Assembly (NCBI GenBank): GCA_905194675.1 | Contig: CAJJTG010000033.1 | Coordinates: forward strand, 1-23,975 | Reading direction: 5' to 3' | From: an uncultured Collinsella sp. | GTDB taxonomy: Bacteria > Actinomycetota > Coriobacteriia > Coriobacteriales > Coriobacteriaceae | DNA length: 23,975 nt | In this document: in pieces, positions 13,939-21,506 of the stretch | Numbering within the stretch: the stretch's first letter is position 1 | Layout of the letters: each line of letters starts with the position of its first letter | The notes under the pieces: generated by a model | Database searches by the model: none | The model's input: only the letters and a program-made list of their open reading frames with translations | Told to the model about the DNA's origin: nothing | Translations under genes and position numbers: made by a program

Positions 13939-15366
13939 TTAGGCGTTCTGAGCCTCGCGCTTCTTCATCCAAGCGGACTTGAAGACGATAATGAGGGCGA
14001 TGTTCAAGACCAGACCCACAGCGACGGCGATGTAGTAGCTGGTCGCCGGGTAGATGAGGCCCAGGAATGGATCGAAGATGCCGATGCCCGGAGCGATGCG
14101 CTGGACGCCAAGGGCCATGGAGATGGCACCGGCGACGCCGCCGGCGATGACGTTCGCGGAGATCATAGGCAGGGGTGCGGCCAGGGCATAGGGGATAGCC
14201 GGCTCGGTGGCGACGGTTGCGCCGACAATGAGCGCAGGGATTGCGGAGTCGCGCTCGGCCTGCGTGAAGAGCTTCGGACGGATCCAGGTAGCGATGGCAG
14301 CGGCCATCGGCGGAAGGATCGTCACGACGCCTACGATGCCGTACCAGTCGTACACGCCGGAGCCCAGCAAGGAGAAGGAGAAGAACCAAGCGGCCTTGTT
14401 GACCGGGCCGCCCATGTCGAAGGCGAGCATGGCGCCTACCAGGAAGGCGGCGACGAGCTTCATCGAGCTCGGGATGGAGCTCAACAGGCCGACGAAGGCG
14501 TTCATAAGCCAGGACACGGCCGGGCCGATGATATAGTACGTGCCCAGTCCAAAGATAAAGAGCGTCACGACCGGGATGATCAGGAAGCCGAGCAGGGACT
14601 GGAAGTTCTTGCCCAGGTTGATCTTTTTCATCGCCTTGACGAAATAGCCGATTGCAAGGCCGATCACGCAGGCGCCCAAGAAGCCTGCGCCGACCTCGGT
14701 GCCGAGCAGGTCGGTACTGTTGGCGAGGTAACTGCAGATGAAGGCCGGCATGATGGCGGGCTTATCACCGATGGCGTTGGCGATGAAGGCGCCCATCATC
14801 GGGATCATGAACGTGAAGCCCAGGCCGCCGATGGTATTGAGCACCCAAGCGAGCGAAGCCATCTGGCCGTCGCCAGGGGCTACATTGGGCGCGCCGAACT
14901 GGGCCATAATGGAACCGATGGCCATGAGTACGCCGCCGCCGATGACAAACGGCAGGGCCGCGGAGACGCCGGCCATGAGGTAGCTCATGATGCCGGTGGT
15001 GACGCTCTCCTGCTTGGCGCCGAGCTTGACCGCGGAAGCCTGGAAGACCTTGGATTCACTCTCAAGGTTGCCCATAAGGCTGTCGATGCGCTTGAGGGCC
15101 TCGGAAACGGGCACTTCAACGACCTTCTTGCCGTCGAAGCGAACACGATCGTCATCGTTCATGCCGCGACCGAGCGCGAGGACGACGTAGTCGGCCTCCT
15201 TGATCTGCTCGGGCGTAAGCTTGTTCTCGACGCCGCTGGCACCCTGGGTCTCGACGTGAACCTCATAACCCAGCTCGGTGCCCTTCGTCTTGATCGCCTC
15301 GGCCACCATGTAGGTGTGTGCAATGCCGGCCGGGCAGTTGGTGACGGCCACGATTGACTTTGCCAT
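13939..15366 (-). CDS. PTS fructose-family EIIBC, second operon
   Basis: Membrane permease of 475 residues. EIIB (about 1-100) has the classical phosphocysteine motif TNCPAGIAHTYM with Cys11. EIIC (about 120-475) has many hydrophobic segments, AFDMGGPVNKAAW, and ATEPAIPYA at the position of the GITEGAIPFA motif. The altered motif makes a substrate different from fructose plausible. GGGGAG lies upstream of the ATG. It lies 45 nt downstream of the partner EIIA gene and upstream of the MalY-type lyase. It resembles the EIIBC at 5356-6828 in architecture but differs clearly in sequence, so the two operons are unlikely to be recent duplicates. Confidence 0.9.
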   Translation of the reverse strand: MAKSIVAVTNCPAGIAHTYMVAEAIKTKGTELGYEVHVETQGASGVENKLTPEQIKEADYVVLALGRGMNDDDRVRFDGKKVVEVPVSEALKRIDSLMGNLESESKVFQASAVKLGAKQESVTTGIMSYLMAGVSAALPFVIGGGVLMAIGSIMAQFGAPNVAPGDGQMASLAWVLNTIGGLGFTFMIPMMGAFIANAIGDKPAIMPAFICSYLANSTDLLGTEVGAGFLGACVIGLAIGYFVKAMKKINLGKNFQSLLGFLIIPVVTLFIFGLGTYYIIGPAVSWLMNAFVGLLSSIPSSMKLVAAFLVGAMLAFDMGGPVNKAAWFFSFSLLGSGVYDWYGIVGVVTILPPMAAAIATWIRPKLFTQAERDSAIPALIVGATVATEPAIPYALAAPLPMISANVIAGGVAGAISMALGVQRIAPGIGIFDPFLGLIYPATSYYIAVAVGLVLNIALIIVFKSAWMKKREAQNA

Positions 15367-15411
15367 ATGCTTCTCCCCTCTTTCCTTTCACACGGGGTTG
15401 AACATTACCTG

Positions 15412-15855
15412 CTATCCGACGACGTCCTGGATGAGGGCGCACACGTCTTCGATGGAGTCGCCCTTGAGATGGTCGACGAAATCCTTGTGCACGAGGCGAC
15501 GCGCTAGTTTGGCGAGCAGCTGCAGATGGGTGTCGCTGCCACTCTCGGGGACGAGAATGTTGATGACCGTGTCGACGGGAGCGTCGTCGAGCGCATGCCA
15601 CTCGACGGGCGCGGTCAGGCGCGCGAAGAGAATGGCGGGGGCACTGACGTTGGCGCTCTTGGTATGCGGGACAGCCACGCCGTTGCCAAAGCCCGTAGAA
15701 GCCTCGGCCTCGCGCTCATGAAGGTCGGAGACGATAGCGGACGCATCGGCGGCGACGCCCAGTTCCACAGCCTTCGCGGCGAGGGCCCCGAAGACGGCGT
15801 TCTGGTCGGCAGCGTCGACGGCATCGAGCGTATGTGTCGAATCAAACAGTGCCAT
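15412..15855 (-). CDS. PTS EIIA, fructose family, second operon
   Basis: Soluble 147-residue phosphocarrier with phosphohistidine His64 in AVPHTKS, following TGFGNGV. It has the same layout as the other EIIA in the window (832-1284), including PVEW followed by a PVD strand about 30 residues after the active site. GAGGAGG lies 5 nt before the ATG. As the first gene of its operon it should phosphorylate the EIIBC encoded next. It might also phosphorylate the operon's regulator. Confidence 0.9.
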   Translation of the reverse strand: MALFDSTHTLDAVDAADQNAVFGALAAKAVELGVAADASAIVSDLHEREAEASTGFGNGVAVPHTKSANVSAPAILFARLTAPVEWHALDDAPVDTVINILVPESGSDTHLQLLAKLARRLVHKDFVDHLKGDSIEDVCALIQDVVG

Positions 15856-16262
15856 GTCTGCCTCCTCTCGTTTGTTGTCGTTTCTCTACGCTTTTTAGTT
15901 TAGAAAGTATTCGCAAATCGCTTAACAGGCGCTTTGTCACTCGCGGTGTGCACGCCTTGGCCCCTCATGCGCCCAAGAGTCATTCACGCGCCCCGATTGC
16001 ATCGATTTTGTCACCGAGGGGGTGGGCAGGCGTCGAGCGCCCGGCTCGTATCACGCGCTGACTGTCATAGGCTTAGACTTCTAACCCTGCAGCATCCAGA
16101 CCCCAAAATCACGTTCAGATGCTGCAGAGCTAGACAAACGACCCCTCGCAGAAGAGAGGCCCACCCCGGAACCTTATCCGAAGCGGGCCCAACCGCCCCC
16201 AACCCAAATTGGGGACAGATCCAAAATTGGGGTTATGTCACGCGGCGTTACACGCGGGCTTG
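15856..16262. other. 407-bp intergenic region with REP-like repeat and inverted repeat
   Basis: No gene is supported here. CTGCAGCATC (16087-16096) pairs perfectly with GATGCTGCAG (16118-16127) around a 21-nt loop that reads GACCCCAAAATCACG. A composite hairpin runs from 16158 to 16189 (GGCCC with GGGCC, CGGA with TCCG), 74 nt past the EF-G-like stop on the minus strand, and may terminate that gene. At 16201-16236, GGGGACAGAT lies between two near-identical AAATTGGGG copies, related to the repeat at 9379-9443. The promoter of the second PTS operon should lie near 15880-15930, but no clear -35/-10 pair was found. Confidence 0.5.
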
Positions 16263-18332
16263 CTACCTTCCCGCGTTGTACAGCTCGACCAGCTTGGCCT
16301 GAACGTCATAAGGCACCTGCTCATAGCCCGCGGGCTTCATGGTAAAGTCGCCCGTGCCGCGCGTGATAGAGCGCAGGCGCGTCGAGTAATCCGTCAGCTC
16401 GGCCAGCGGCGCCTGGGCGATGACCACGGTGTCTCCGCGCTCATCGGTCTCCATGCCCGTCACGCGACCACGCGAGGCCGAGATGTCGCCCATCACGGCG
16501 CCGGCGTAGCTCTCGGGGATCGTCACCGTGATTTCCTCGATGGGCTCCAGCACCACCGGGTCGGCATCGGCGCACGCCTTGCGCAGGCCGATGCGGGCCG
16601 CCGCGCGGAACGCCATCTCGTTGGAGTCGACGCTGTGATACGAGCCGTCGTACACAGCCACGCGAATGCCCGTGAGCGGGTAGCCGGCGATGATGCCGTC
16701 CTTCATAGTCTCCTGAACACCCTTATCCACGGCAGGGATCAGCGAGCGCGGAATGCGGCCGCCCACGACCTCGTCCACAAACTCATAACCGTCGCTCGTA
16801 CCGTCGGCGGTAATCATCGGCTCCACACGCAGCCAGCAGTCACCATACTGACCGGCACCACCAGTCTGCTTCTTATGACGACCCTGGGCACTTGCCGTGC
16901 GGCGGATGGTCTCGCGATACGGGATACGGATCGGCACGCTCTTGGCAGCGACCTTGGTGCGGTCCTCCAGACGATTGAGCAGGACCGAAACCTGCGCCTC
17001 ACCCACGGCGGAGATAATGGTCTGGCCGGTCTCCTCGTCGCGGTCGATGCTCATGGTCGGATCGGCCTTGCAAGCCTTCTCGATAAACGTGTAGAGCTTC
17101 TCTTCGTCGCCGCGGTTCTCGGCTTCGATGGCGATACGGTACTGCGAGTTGGGGAACTTAAACGCCGCAGCCTCGACCTTACCGGTAATCGAGAGTGTAT
17201 CGCCCGTCTCGGCAGCCAGCTTGGGCGCCACGATGATATCGCCGGCATACGCGTGCCCGACCTCGGTCATGTCGCGGCCGCACATCACATACAGGTGAGC
17301 CAGACGCTCGCCCTTGCGCGTGCGCGCATTGACCAGCTCAAGGCCCGGCTCAAGCGTACCCGTCAGCACCTTGATAAAGCTGATGCGACCCTGCTGCGGA
17401 TCGGCCAGGGTCTTAAACACAAACGCCACCGGGCGGTCATCGTCGCTCGAGATCTTGAGCGAATCGCCGTCGATGAGCGGCATCTCGCCGTAGTCCGTCG
17501 GCGCCGGGAAGTACGTGGCAATATCGTCCATCAGCGAGTTGACGCCCTGCTCCTTAATGCAATCGCCCGCAAAGACCGGCACAAAGATGCGCTCGGCGAT
17601 CGCCTTAGACAGCAGGCCTTCAAGCTCCTCCTGCGTCAGCGTCTCCTCGCCTTCCAGGTATTTCATCATCAGCTCGTCGTCAGCCTCGGCCACCAGCTCG
17701 CACAGATGGTCATGGGCCTCCTCGGCCTGGGCACGATACTCCTCGGGAATCTCCGACTCAACGGCCTCGGCGCCGTTGCAGTGGCGCGCCTTCATGCGCA
17801 CCAGGTCGATGATGCCGTCAAAGTCCTCGCCCTCGCCCCAGGGAAGGGTCACGGCGCCCAGGCGCGTGCCAAAGCGCTCCTGCAGCAGGTCCATCGTGGT
17901 CGCAAAGCTGGCCTCGGAGCGCGACAGGCGGTTTACGAACACCGCGCGTGCCAGGCGTAGGTCCTCGGCGGCATACCAGAGCTTAACCGTCGTAGGCTGC
18001 GGGCCGGCCTCGGCGTCGACCACAAACAGAGCCGTCTCGCAGACGCTCATCGCGGCAAAGGCGTCGCCGATAAAATCGGGGTAGCACGGGGCATCGAGCA
18101 CATTGATGCGCGCGCCCTTCCAGTCGATCGGCGCGATGGTCGTCGAGATGGAAAATGCACGCTTGACCTCTTCGGGGTCATAGTCGAGCGTGGGCTTGGT
18201 GCCGTCGTGGCCGCCCAGGCGGGCGGTCTTGCCGGAAAGGTGGAGCATGGCCTCGGCGAGTGAAGTCTTGCCCACCCCGCCTTGGCCTACGAGCACCACG
18301 TTCCTTACGTTACCGGTCTTGGGAGCACCCAT
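16263..18332 (-). CDS. Elongation factor G-like GTPase, divergent paralogue
   Basis: Protein of 689 residues with full EF-G architecture: G domain (about 8-270), domain II, then III-V, including the domain IV loop DGSYHSVDSNEMAF. The P-loop is intact (GQGGVGKTS, 16-24). The switch II motif reads DAPCY (80-84) instead of DTPGH. The guanine-specificity motif NKxD reads NRLS (134-137), so the base-contacting Asp is lost. It belongs with FusA2-like paralogues rather than the housekeeping factor. The start is ATG at 18330-18332, with AAGGAGGT 4 nt upstream. It appears monocistronic. A role in ribosome rescue, recycling or stress is possible; canonical translocation is unlikely. Confidence 0.88.
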   Translation of the reverse strand: MGAPKTGNVRNVVLVGQGGVGKTSLAEAMLHLSGKTARLGGHDGTKPTLDYDPEEVKRAFSISTTIAPIDWKGARINVLDAPCYPDFIGDAFAAMSVCETALFVVDAEAGPQPTTVKLWYAAEDLRLARAVFVNRLSRSEASFATTMDLLQERFGTRLGAVTLPWGEGEDFDGIIDLVRMKARHCNGAEAVESEIPEEYRAQAEEAHDHLCELVAEADDELMMKYLEGEETLTQEELEGLLSKAIAERIFVPVFAGDCIKEQGVNSLMDDIATYFPAPTDYGEMPLIDGDSLKISSDDDRPVAFVFKTLADPQQGRISFIKVLTGTLEPGLELVNARTRKGERLAHLYVMCGRDMTEVGHAYAGDIIVAPKLAAETGDTLSITGKVEAAAFKFPNSQYRIAIEAENRGDEEKLYTFIEKACKADPTMSIDRDEETGQTIISAVGEAQVSVLLNRLEDRTKVAAKSVPIRIPYRETIRRTASAQGRHKKQTGGAGQYGDCWLRVEPMITADGTSDGYEFVDEVVGGRIPRSLIPAVDKGVQETMKDGIIAGYPLTGIRVAVYDGSYHSVDSNEMAFRAAARIGLRKACADADPVVLEPIEEITVTIPESYAGAVMGDISASRGRVTGMETDERGDTVVIAQAPLAELTDYSTRLRSITRGTGDFTMKPAGYEQVPYDVQAKLVELYNAGR

Positions 18333-18568
18333 GATGACCTCCTTGCAGGGCCGCGCGCAATGCGCGACGCCAACGGGGAGAGTTCGCGGTCGGTGCCGTC
18401 CCGGGAGCAGCATGGTCGGCAGCCGAGCCGACTCACCCTCCAAATGTCCTATGCCACCACCCTACCCTTGCATCCGCCTGTCCATGCACACCTTTCGGCG
18501 CACGTATGAATACAGACGGCGAGAGGCCAGAGCAAACGTGCGAGGCGATTATTAAACCCCATCGATAC

Positions 18569-18604
18569 AAATAAAAGCCGCCGCAGGCCGTAAGACCTGG
18601 CGGC
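18569..18604 (-). terminator. Intrinsic terminator of the amino acid ABC operon
   Basis: GCCGCCGCAGG (18577-18587) pairs with CCTGGCGGC (18596-18604), with a small bulge. On the minus strand it is followed by TTTTATTT. It lies 36 nt past the stop codon of the ATPase gene. Confidence 0.75.
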
Positions 18605-18640
18605 TTCGCCTCAATTAAAAAGTTGAGTAAATAGCTGAGC

Positions 18641-19405
18641 CTACCCCTCGATACGGCTCAAGAACTCGCGGGTACGCTGCTCGCGTGGATGGTCGATGAC
18701 CTGCTCGGCAGGACCTTCCTCGACAATACGGCCGCCGTCCATAAAGACCACGCGGTCGGCAACATCGCGCGCAAACTGCATCGCGTGGGTCACGATCACC
18801 ATCGTCATGTTCTGCGCCGCAAGGTCTTTAATGACACGCAGCACCTCGGCCGTCAGCTCTGGATCGAGCGCCGAGGTCGGCTCATCAAAGAACAAGATTT
18901 CCGGGTCAAGCGCCAGGGCGCGGGCAATACTCACGCGCTGCTGCTGGCCGCCCGAAAGCTCGCACGGCACCTTGTTCTCGTTGCCCACAAGCCCCATCTG
19001 AGCAATCAGCTCGTGCGCACGAGCTTCCGCCTGCTCGCGCGGGCGCTTAAGCACGCGGATCGGCGCGTCGGTGATGTTTTTCATCACCGTATAGTGCGGA
19101 AACAGATTGTAGTTCTGGAACACCAGGCCGAATCGCGAGCGCGCCTGCTTGGGCACATCGCCCTTCGCATACACCGCGCCCGAACCCGCATCCGTCGCGA
19201 CGGCAAGGCCGCCAAACGAGAGCGAGCCTCCGTCGAGCGTCTCGAGCAGTGTGGCGCAACGCAGCAGCGTGGACTTGCCGCCACCCGAAGGCCCGATAAT
19301 CGCCACGACCTCGCCACGCTTCACCTCAAGCGAGATATCCTTGAGAACCTCATTGCCGCCAAACGCCTTGCGCGCGTTCGATATATTCATTACCGTTCCG
19401 GACAC
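18641..19405 (-). CDS. Polar amino acid ABC transporter, ATP-binding protein (GlnQ-like)
   Basis: Cytoplasmic ATPase subunit of 254 residues. Walker A is GPSGGGKST (38-46), the Q-loop VFQNYNLFPH, the signature LSGGQQQR, Walker B ILFFDEPTSALD, and the switch histidine VTHAM. NYNLFPH and LSGGQQQR are typical of polar amino acid importers. The start chosen is GTG at 19403-19405, because GGAGG lies exactly 5 nt upstream; the in-frame ATG at 19415-19417 overlaps that site, and the ATG at 19388-19390 is too far from it. It is the last gene of the operon, after the binding protein and permease, and is followed by a clear terminator. Confidence 0.92.
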   Translation of the reverse strand: MSGTVMNISNARKAFGGNEVLKDISLEVKRGEVVAIIGPSGGGKSTLLRCATLLETLDGGSLSFGGLAVATDAGSGAVYAKGDVPKQARSRFGLVFQNYNLFPHYTVMKNITDAPIRVLKRPREQAEARAHELIAQMGLVGNENKVPCELSGGQQQRVSIARALALDPEILFFDEPTSALDPELTAEVLRVIKDLAAQNMTMVIVTHAMQFARDVADRVVFMDGGRIVEEGPAEQVIDHPREQRTREFLSRIEG

Positions 19406-19445
19406 GGGAGCCTCCATGTGTTTAAAAAGTCAGCGAGCGTGTGAC

Positions 19446-19520
19446 TGGCGAGACAATGTGCTCCGAAAGAGGAGCGCCGCGTACTTCTGTACGCAAGCGA
19501 CGGTTTGAGGAGCAGATTGG
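19446..19520. repeat. Structured intergenic repeat in the permease-ATPase junction
   Basis: It contains GCGAGACAA, a GCTCC/GGAGC hairpin (19460-19475), then GCGTACTTCTGTACGC (a 6-bp stem with a 4-nt loop, 19479-19494), then GGTTTGAG and GCAGAT. The same order recurs at 20298-20362. The two differ in detail, so they are diverged members of one family. Confidence 0.55.
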
Positions 19521-19550
19521 CCGTCAGGCACGCGCGCAGCGTCGAGCAGT

Positions 19551-19572
19551 CCGCCGTTCGTTAGAACGGCGG
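19551..19572 (-). other. Perfect 9-bp hairpin after the permease gene
   Basis: CCGCCGTTC (19551-19559) pairs with GAACGGCGG (19564-19572) around GTTA. On the minus strand it begins 6 nt past the permease stop codon. No T-run follows, so transcript stabilisation or pausing is likelier than termination. Confidence 0.55.
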
Positions 19573-19578
19573 AACGAT

Positions 19579-20232
19579 CTAGTCATGGTAATAGTCCAGC
19601 TTCTTTTCGGCGGCGCCCAGCAGCATCTCGACCACAAAGTTAAAGACCCAGTAGATCAGCGCCGCGATTGCAAACGGCACCATGTTCACTTGCGAGGCAA
19701 CCAGCGCCTTGGCCGTCGAGAACATCTCGCCCACGCCAATGGCAAATGCCAGCGACGTATCCTTGACCAGCGTGATAATCTCGTTGCCCATCGCCGGCAA
19801 AATGCGCTTAGCGACCTGCGGCATCACAATGTACAAAAACGTCTGCAGGCGCGAATAGCCCAGCACCTCGGCAGCCTCGTATTGACCACGCGGAATAGAC
19901 TGCAGGCCCGATCGATAGATCTCGGCAAAGTAGCCGGCGTAGTTGATGATGAACGCCACAACGCACGCCGTCCATTTGGAATCGGGTGTGAGCGAGATGC
20001 CAAACACGTAGTACGGGGCAAAGTAGATGGCAAACATCTGCAGCATGAGCGGCGTGCCACGCATGACCGAAATGTAGATGCGCGCAATCCAGCGAAGCGG
20101 CGCGATTTTGCTCATGCGCATAAACGCCACGGGGATTCCCAGTGGAATCGACCCGAGCAGCGTCAGCACAAACAGCTGCAAGCTGACCAAGAATCCCTGG
20201 CCAAGCATCTGCATCATGACTTGGATAGACAA
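19579..20232 (-). CDS. Polar amino acid ABC transporter permease (HisM/GlnP family)
   Basis: Inner-membrane permease of 217 residues, normal for the family, with about five hydrophobic segments beginning at LVSLQLFVLTLLGSIPLGI. The ATPase-contacting EAA loop is clear: GQYEAAEVLGYSRLQTFLYI then MPQVAKRILPA. The RGTPLMLQM segment is also typical. The start is TTG (20230-20232) with GAGAGGG 4 nt upstream; an in-frame ATG five codons later lacks a good site. It lies between the lipoprotein and ATPase genes, separated from each by about 150 bp of structured repeat. Only one permease is encoded, so it probably works as a homodimer. Confidence 0.9.
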   Translation of the reverse strand: MSIQVMMQMLGQGFLVSLQLFVLTLLGSIPLGIPVAFMRMSKIAPLRWIARIYISVMRGTPLMLQMFAIYFAPYYVFGISLTPDSKWTACVVAFIINYAGYFAEIYRSGLQSIPRGQYEAAEVLGYSRLQTFLYIVMPQVAKRILPAMGNEIITLVKDTSLAFAIGVGEMFSTAKALVASQVNMVPFAIAALIYWVFNFVVEMLLGAAEKKLDYYHD

Positions 20233-20297
20233 CCTACCCTCTCTTTCGCAACAGCAGAACAGCGGATCTTATTCTCAAATAGGCGCAGTGCCCAAGA

Positions 20298-20362
20298 TTG
20301 CGAGCGACAAGCCCGACGAAGCGTACTTTGGTACGCGAGGAGGGTTTGAGCGGCAAGATCGG
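20298..20362. repeat. Structured intergenic repeat in the binding protein-permease junction
   Basis: It contains GCGAGCGACAA, GCGTACTTTGGTACGC (a 6-bp stem with a 4-nt loop, 20321-20336), GGGTTTGAG and GCAAGAT, in the same order as at 19446-19520. It lies 17 nt past the binding protein stop codon on the minus strand. Confidence 0.55.
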
Positions 20363-20378
20363 GTTCCTGGGAAAGCCG

Positions 20379-21239
20379 TTATTTGAGCACCCAATTATCG
20401 AAGGAAAGACCGTAATCTGCATACTTGTCGCAGAGGTCCTTGACCGTGCCGTCCTCGTAGAGCGCCTTGAGCGACTCGGTTACAGCATCGGCCGACTTGG
20501 TGTCGCCCTTCTTAAAGCCAACGGCGTAGTGCTCGCTGGACAGCGGCTTGTCGAGCTGCGTATAGGCATCGGGCTTGGCGGCGAGCTGATACTGGGCAAT
20601 CGAAAGGTCGCAAGCCACGGCATCGACCGCGCCGCTCTCGAGCTGCATAAACGCCGTGTTGTACTCACCGATGGTATCGAGCGTGGCAAACGCCGCGGCC
20701 AGATCCTTCTGGTCGCCCTCGAGCACATCCTGTGCGGCGGAATCAGTCTGGGTAATCACGGTCTTGCCGGCAAGATCGTCCCAGCTCTTGATACCCGCGT
20801 CCTTCTTGACCACGAGCACCTGCTCGTTGAGCATGTACGGCTCGGAGAACGTGTAGTCGTCCTCGCGGCCCTCCATGGTAAAGCCGTTCCAGATGCAGTT
20901 GATGGCACCCGAGTTGAGCAGCGTATCCTTGGCATCCCAGTCGATGGCCTCGTATTTGACCTCCCAGCCTTGCTTGTCGGCAACGGCCTTGGCAAGGTCG
21001 AGGTCAAAACCCGTATATTCGCCATCGTCGCCCACAAAGCCGTACGGAGGGTAGGACTTGTCAAAGCCCACCACGAGCTTCTTGGACTCCGCGGCACCCT
21101 TCGTATCTTTGGCCGCGGCAGAGCCGGCAGCAGAGCCCTTACCGGCACCGCCGCCACAACCGACAAGACCAAGGCCGAGCACCGTGGCGAGCGAGCCGGC
21201 TAGACCAACAAACTGACGACGAGACATATCGGTATTCAT
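20379..21239 (-). CDS. Amino acid ABC transporter substrate-binding lipoprotein
   Basis: Extracytoplasmic lipoprotein of 286 residues that captures an amino acid and delivers it to the permease. The signal has basic SRRQF, a hydrophobic core, and a lipobox LVGC with lipidated Cys28. A Gly/Ala/Ser spacer follows. The SBP_bac_3 domain starts at LVVGFDKSYPPYGF, with DGEYTGFDLDLAKAVAD and GFTMEGREDDYTFSEPY, all typical of polar amino acid binders. The start is ATG at 21237-21239, with AAGGGGG 6 nt upstream. It is the first gene of the operon. The specific ligand cannot be told; neutral or charged polar amino acids, including cystine, are possible. Confidence 0.92.
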   Translation of the reverse strand: MNTDMSRRQFVGLAGSLATVLGLGLVGCGGGAGKGSAAGSAAAKDTKGAAESKKLVVGFDKSYPPYGFVGDDGEYTGFDLDLAKAVADKQGWEVKYEAIDWDAKDTLLNSGAINCIWNGFTMEGREDDYTFSEPYMLNEQVLVVKKDAGIKSWDDLAGKTVITQTDSAAQDVLEGDQKDLAAAFATLDTIGEYNTAFMQLESGAVDAVACDLSIAQYQLAAKPDAYTQLDKPLSSEHYAVGFKKGDTKSADAVTESLKALYEDGTVKDLCDKYADYGLSFDNWVLK

Positions 21240-21257
21240 GGTATTCCCCCTTGCTGG

Positions 21258-21277
21258 CACTTTAGTTAAGTAAAGTG
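21258..21277 (-). promoter_or_regulatory. Palindrome between promoter and start of the ABC operon, operator candidate
   Basis: CACTTTA (21258-21264) and TAAAGTG (21271-21277) form a 7+6+7 palindrome. From the -10 position it would fall about 12 to 31 nt after the transcription start, where a repressor could block elongation. The regulator is unknown. Confidence 0.45.
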
Positions 21278-21295
21278 AGTCGTGTAACGTTCAGA

Positions 21296-21324
21296 ATCAT
21301 ACACTCTACCTAGATAAAGTACAA
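21296..21324 (-). promoter_or_regulatory. Promoter of the amino acid ABC operon
   Basis: On the minus strand, TTGTAC (21319-21324) and TATGAT (21296-21301) are separated by exactly 17 bp. Both boxes match the housekeeping consensus well. The expected start of transcription leaves a leader of about 50 nt. Confidence 0.65.
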
Positions 21325-21332
21325 GGGAGGGG

Positions 21333-21398
21333 TTGCCCAGCGCGGGCGGAACTCGCGATAAACTTAATTACGCGCCGCTCCCCGCCCGCGCTGGGCAA
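21333..21398. repeat. Perfect 17-bp inverted repeat between divergent genes
   Basis: Seventeen bases at 21333-21349 (TTGCCCAGCGCGGGCGG) are exactly complementary to 21382-21398, with a 32-nt AT-richer loop. It lies between the ABC promoter and the methyltransferase gene. No T-run follows on either strand. Confidence 0.7.
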
Positions 21399-21462
21399 AC
21401 GTCGTTGGGCTTATCACTGACAGGAAATGGGCGCTTGCATATCGCCCACTGGCTTGGCACGG

Positions 21463-21494
21463 TACAATGCTTGCAGCTTTTAATTCATGAATTA
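21463..21494 (+). promoter_or_regulatory. Candidate -10 box and 14-bp palindrome before the methyltransferase gene
   Basis: TACAAT (21463-21468) is a good -10 box, but no -35 box lies at normal spacing; TTGCAT (21435-21440) is 22 bp away. The perfect palindrome TAATTCATGAATTA (21481-21494) directly abuts the ribosome binding site GTGGAG. It could be an operator or a translational hairpin. Confidence 0.4.
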
Positions 21495-21506
21495 GTGGAG
21501 TTATTG

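Noticed and set aside
12519..13982. A 487-residue plus-strand frame opposite the MalY-type gene
   Set aside because: It is antisense to an enzyme with an intact PLP site, and its own translation shows no motif.
5356..15366. The two PTS operons as a recent duplication
   Set aside because: The EIIBC proteins share architecture but differ at the EIIB active site and EIIC motif and throughout the membrane domain. Their neighbouring genes are unrelated.
16209..17960. A 583-residue plus-strand open frame across the EF-G-like gene
   Set aside because: It is antisense to a gene with clear EF-G motifs, rich in Arg/His/Leu, and has no ribosome binding site or recognised domain.
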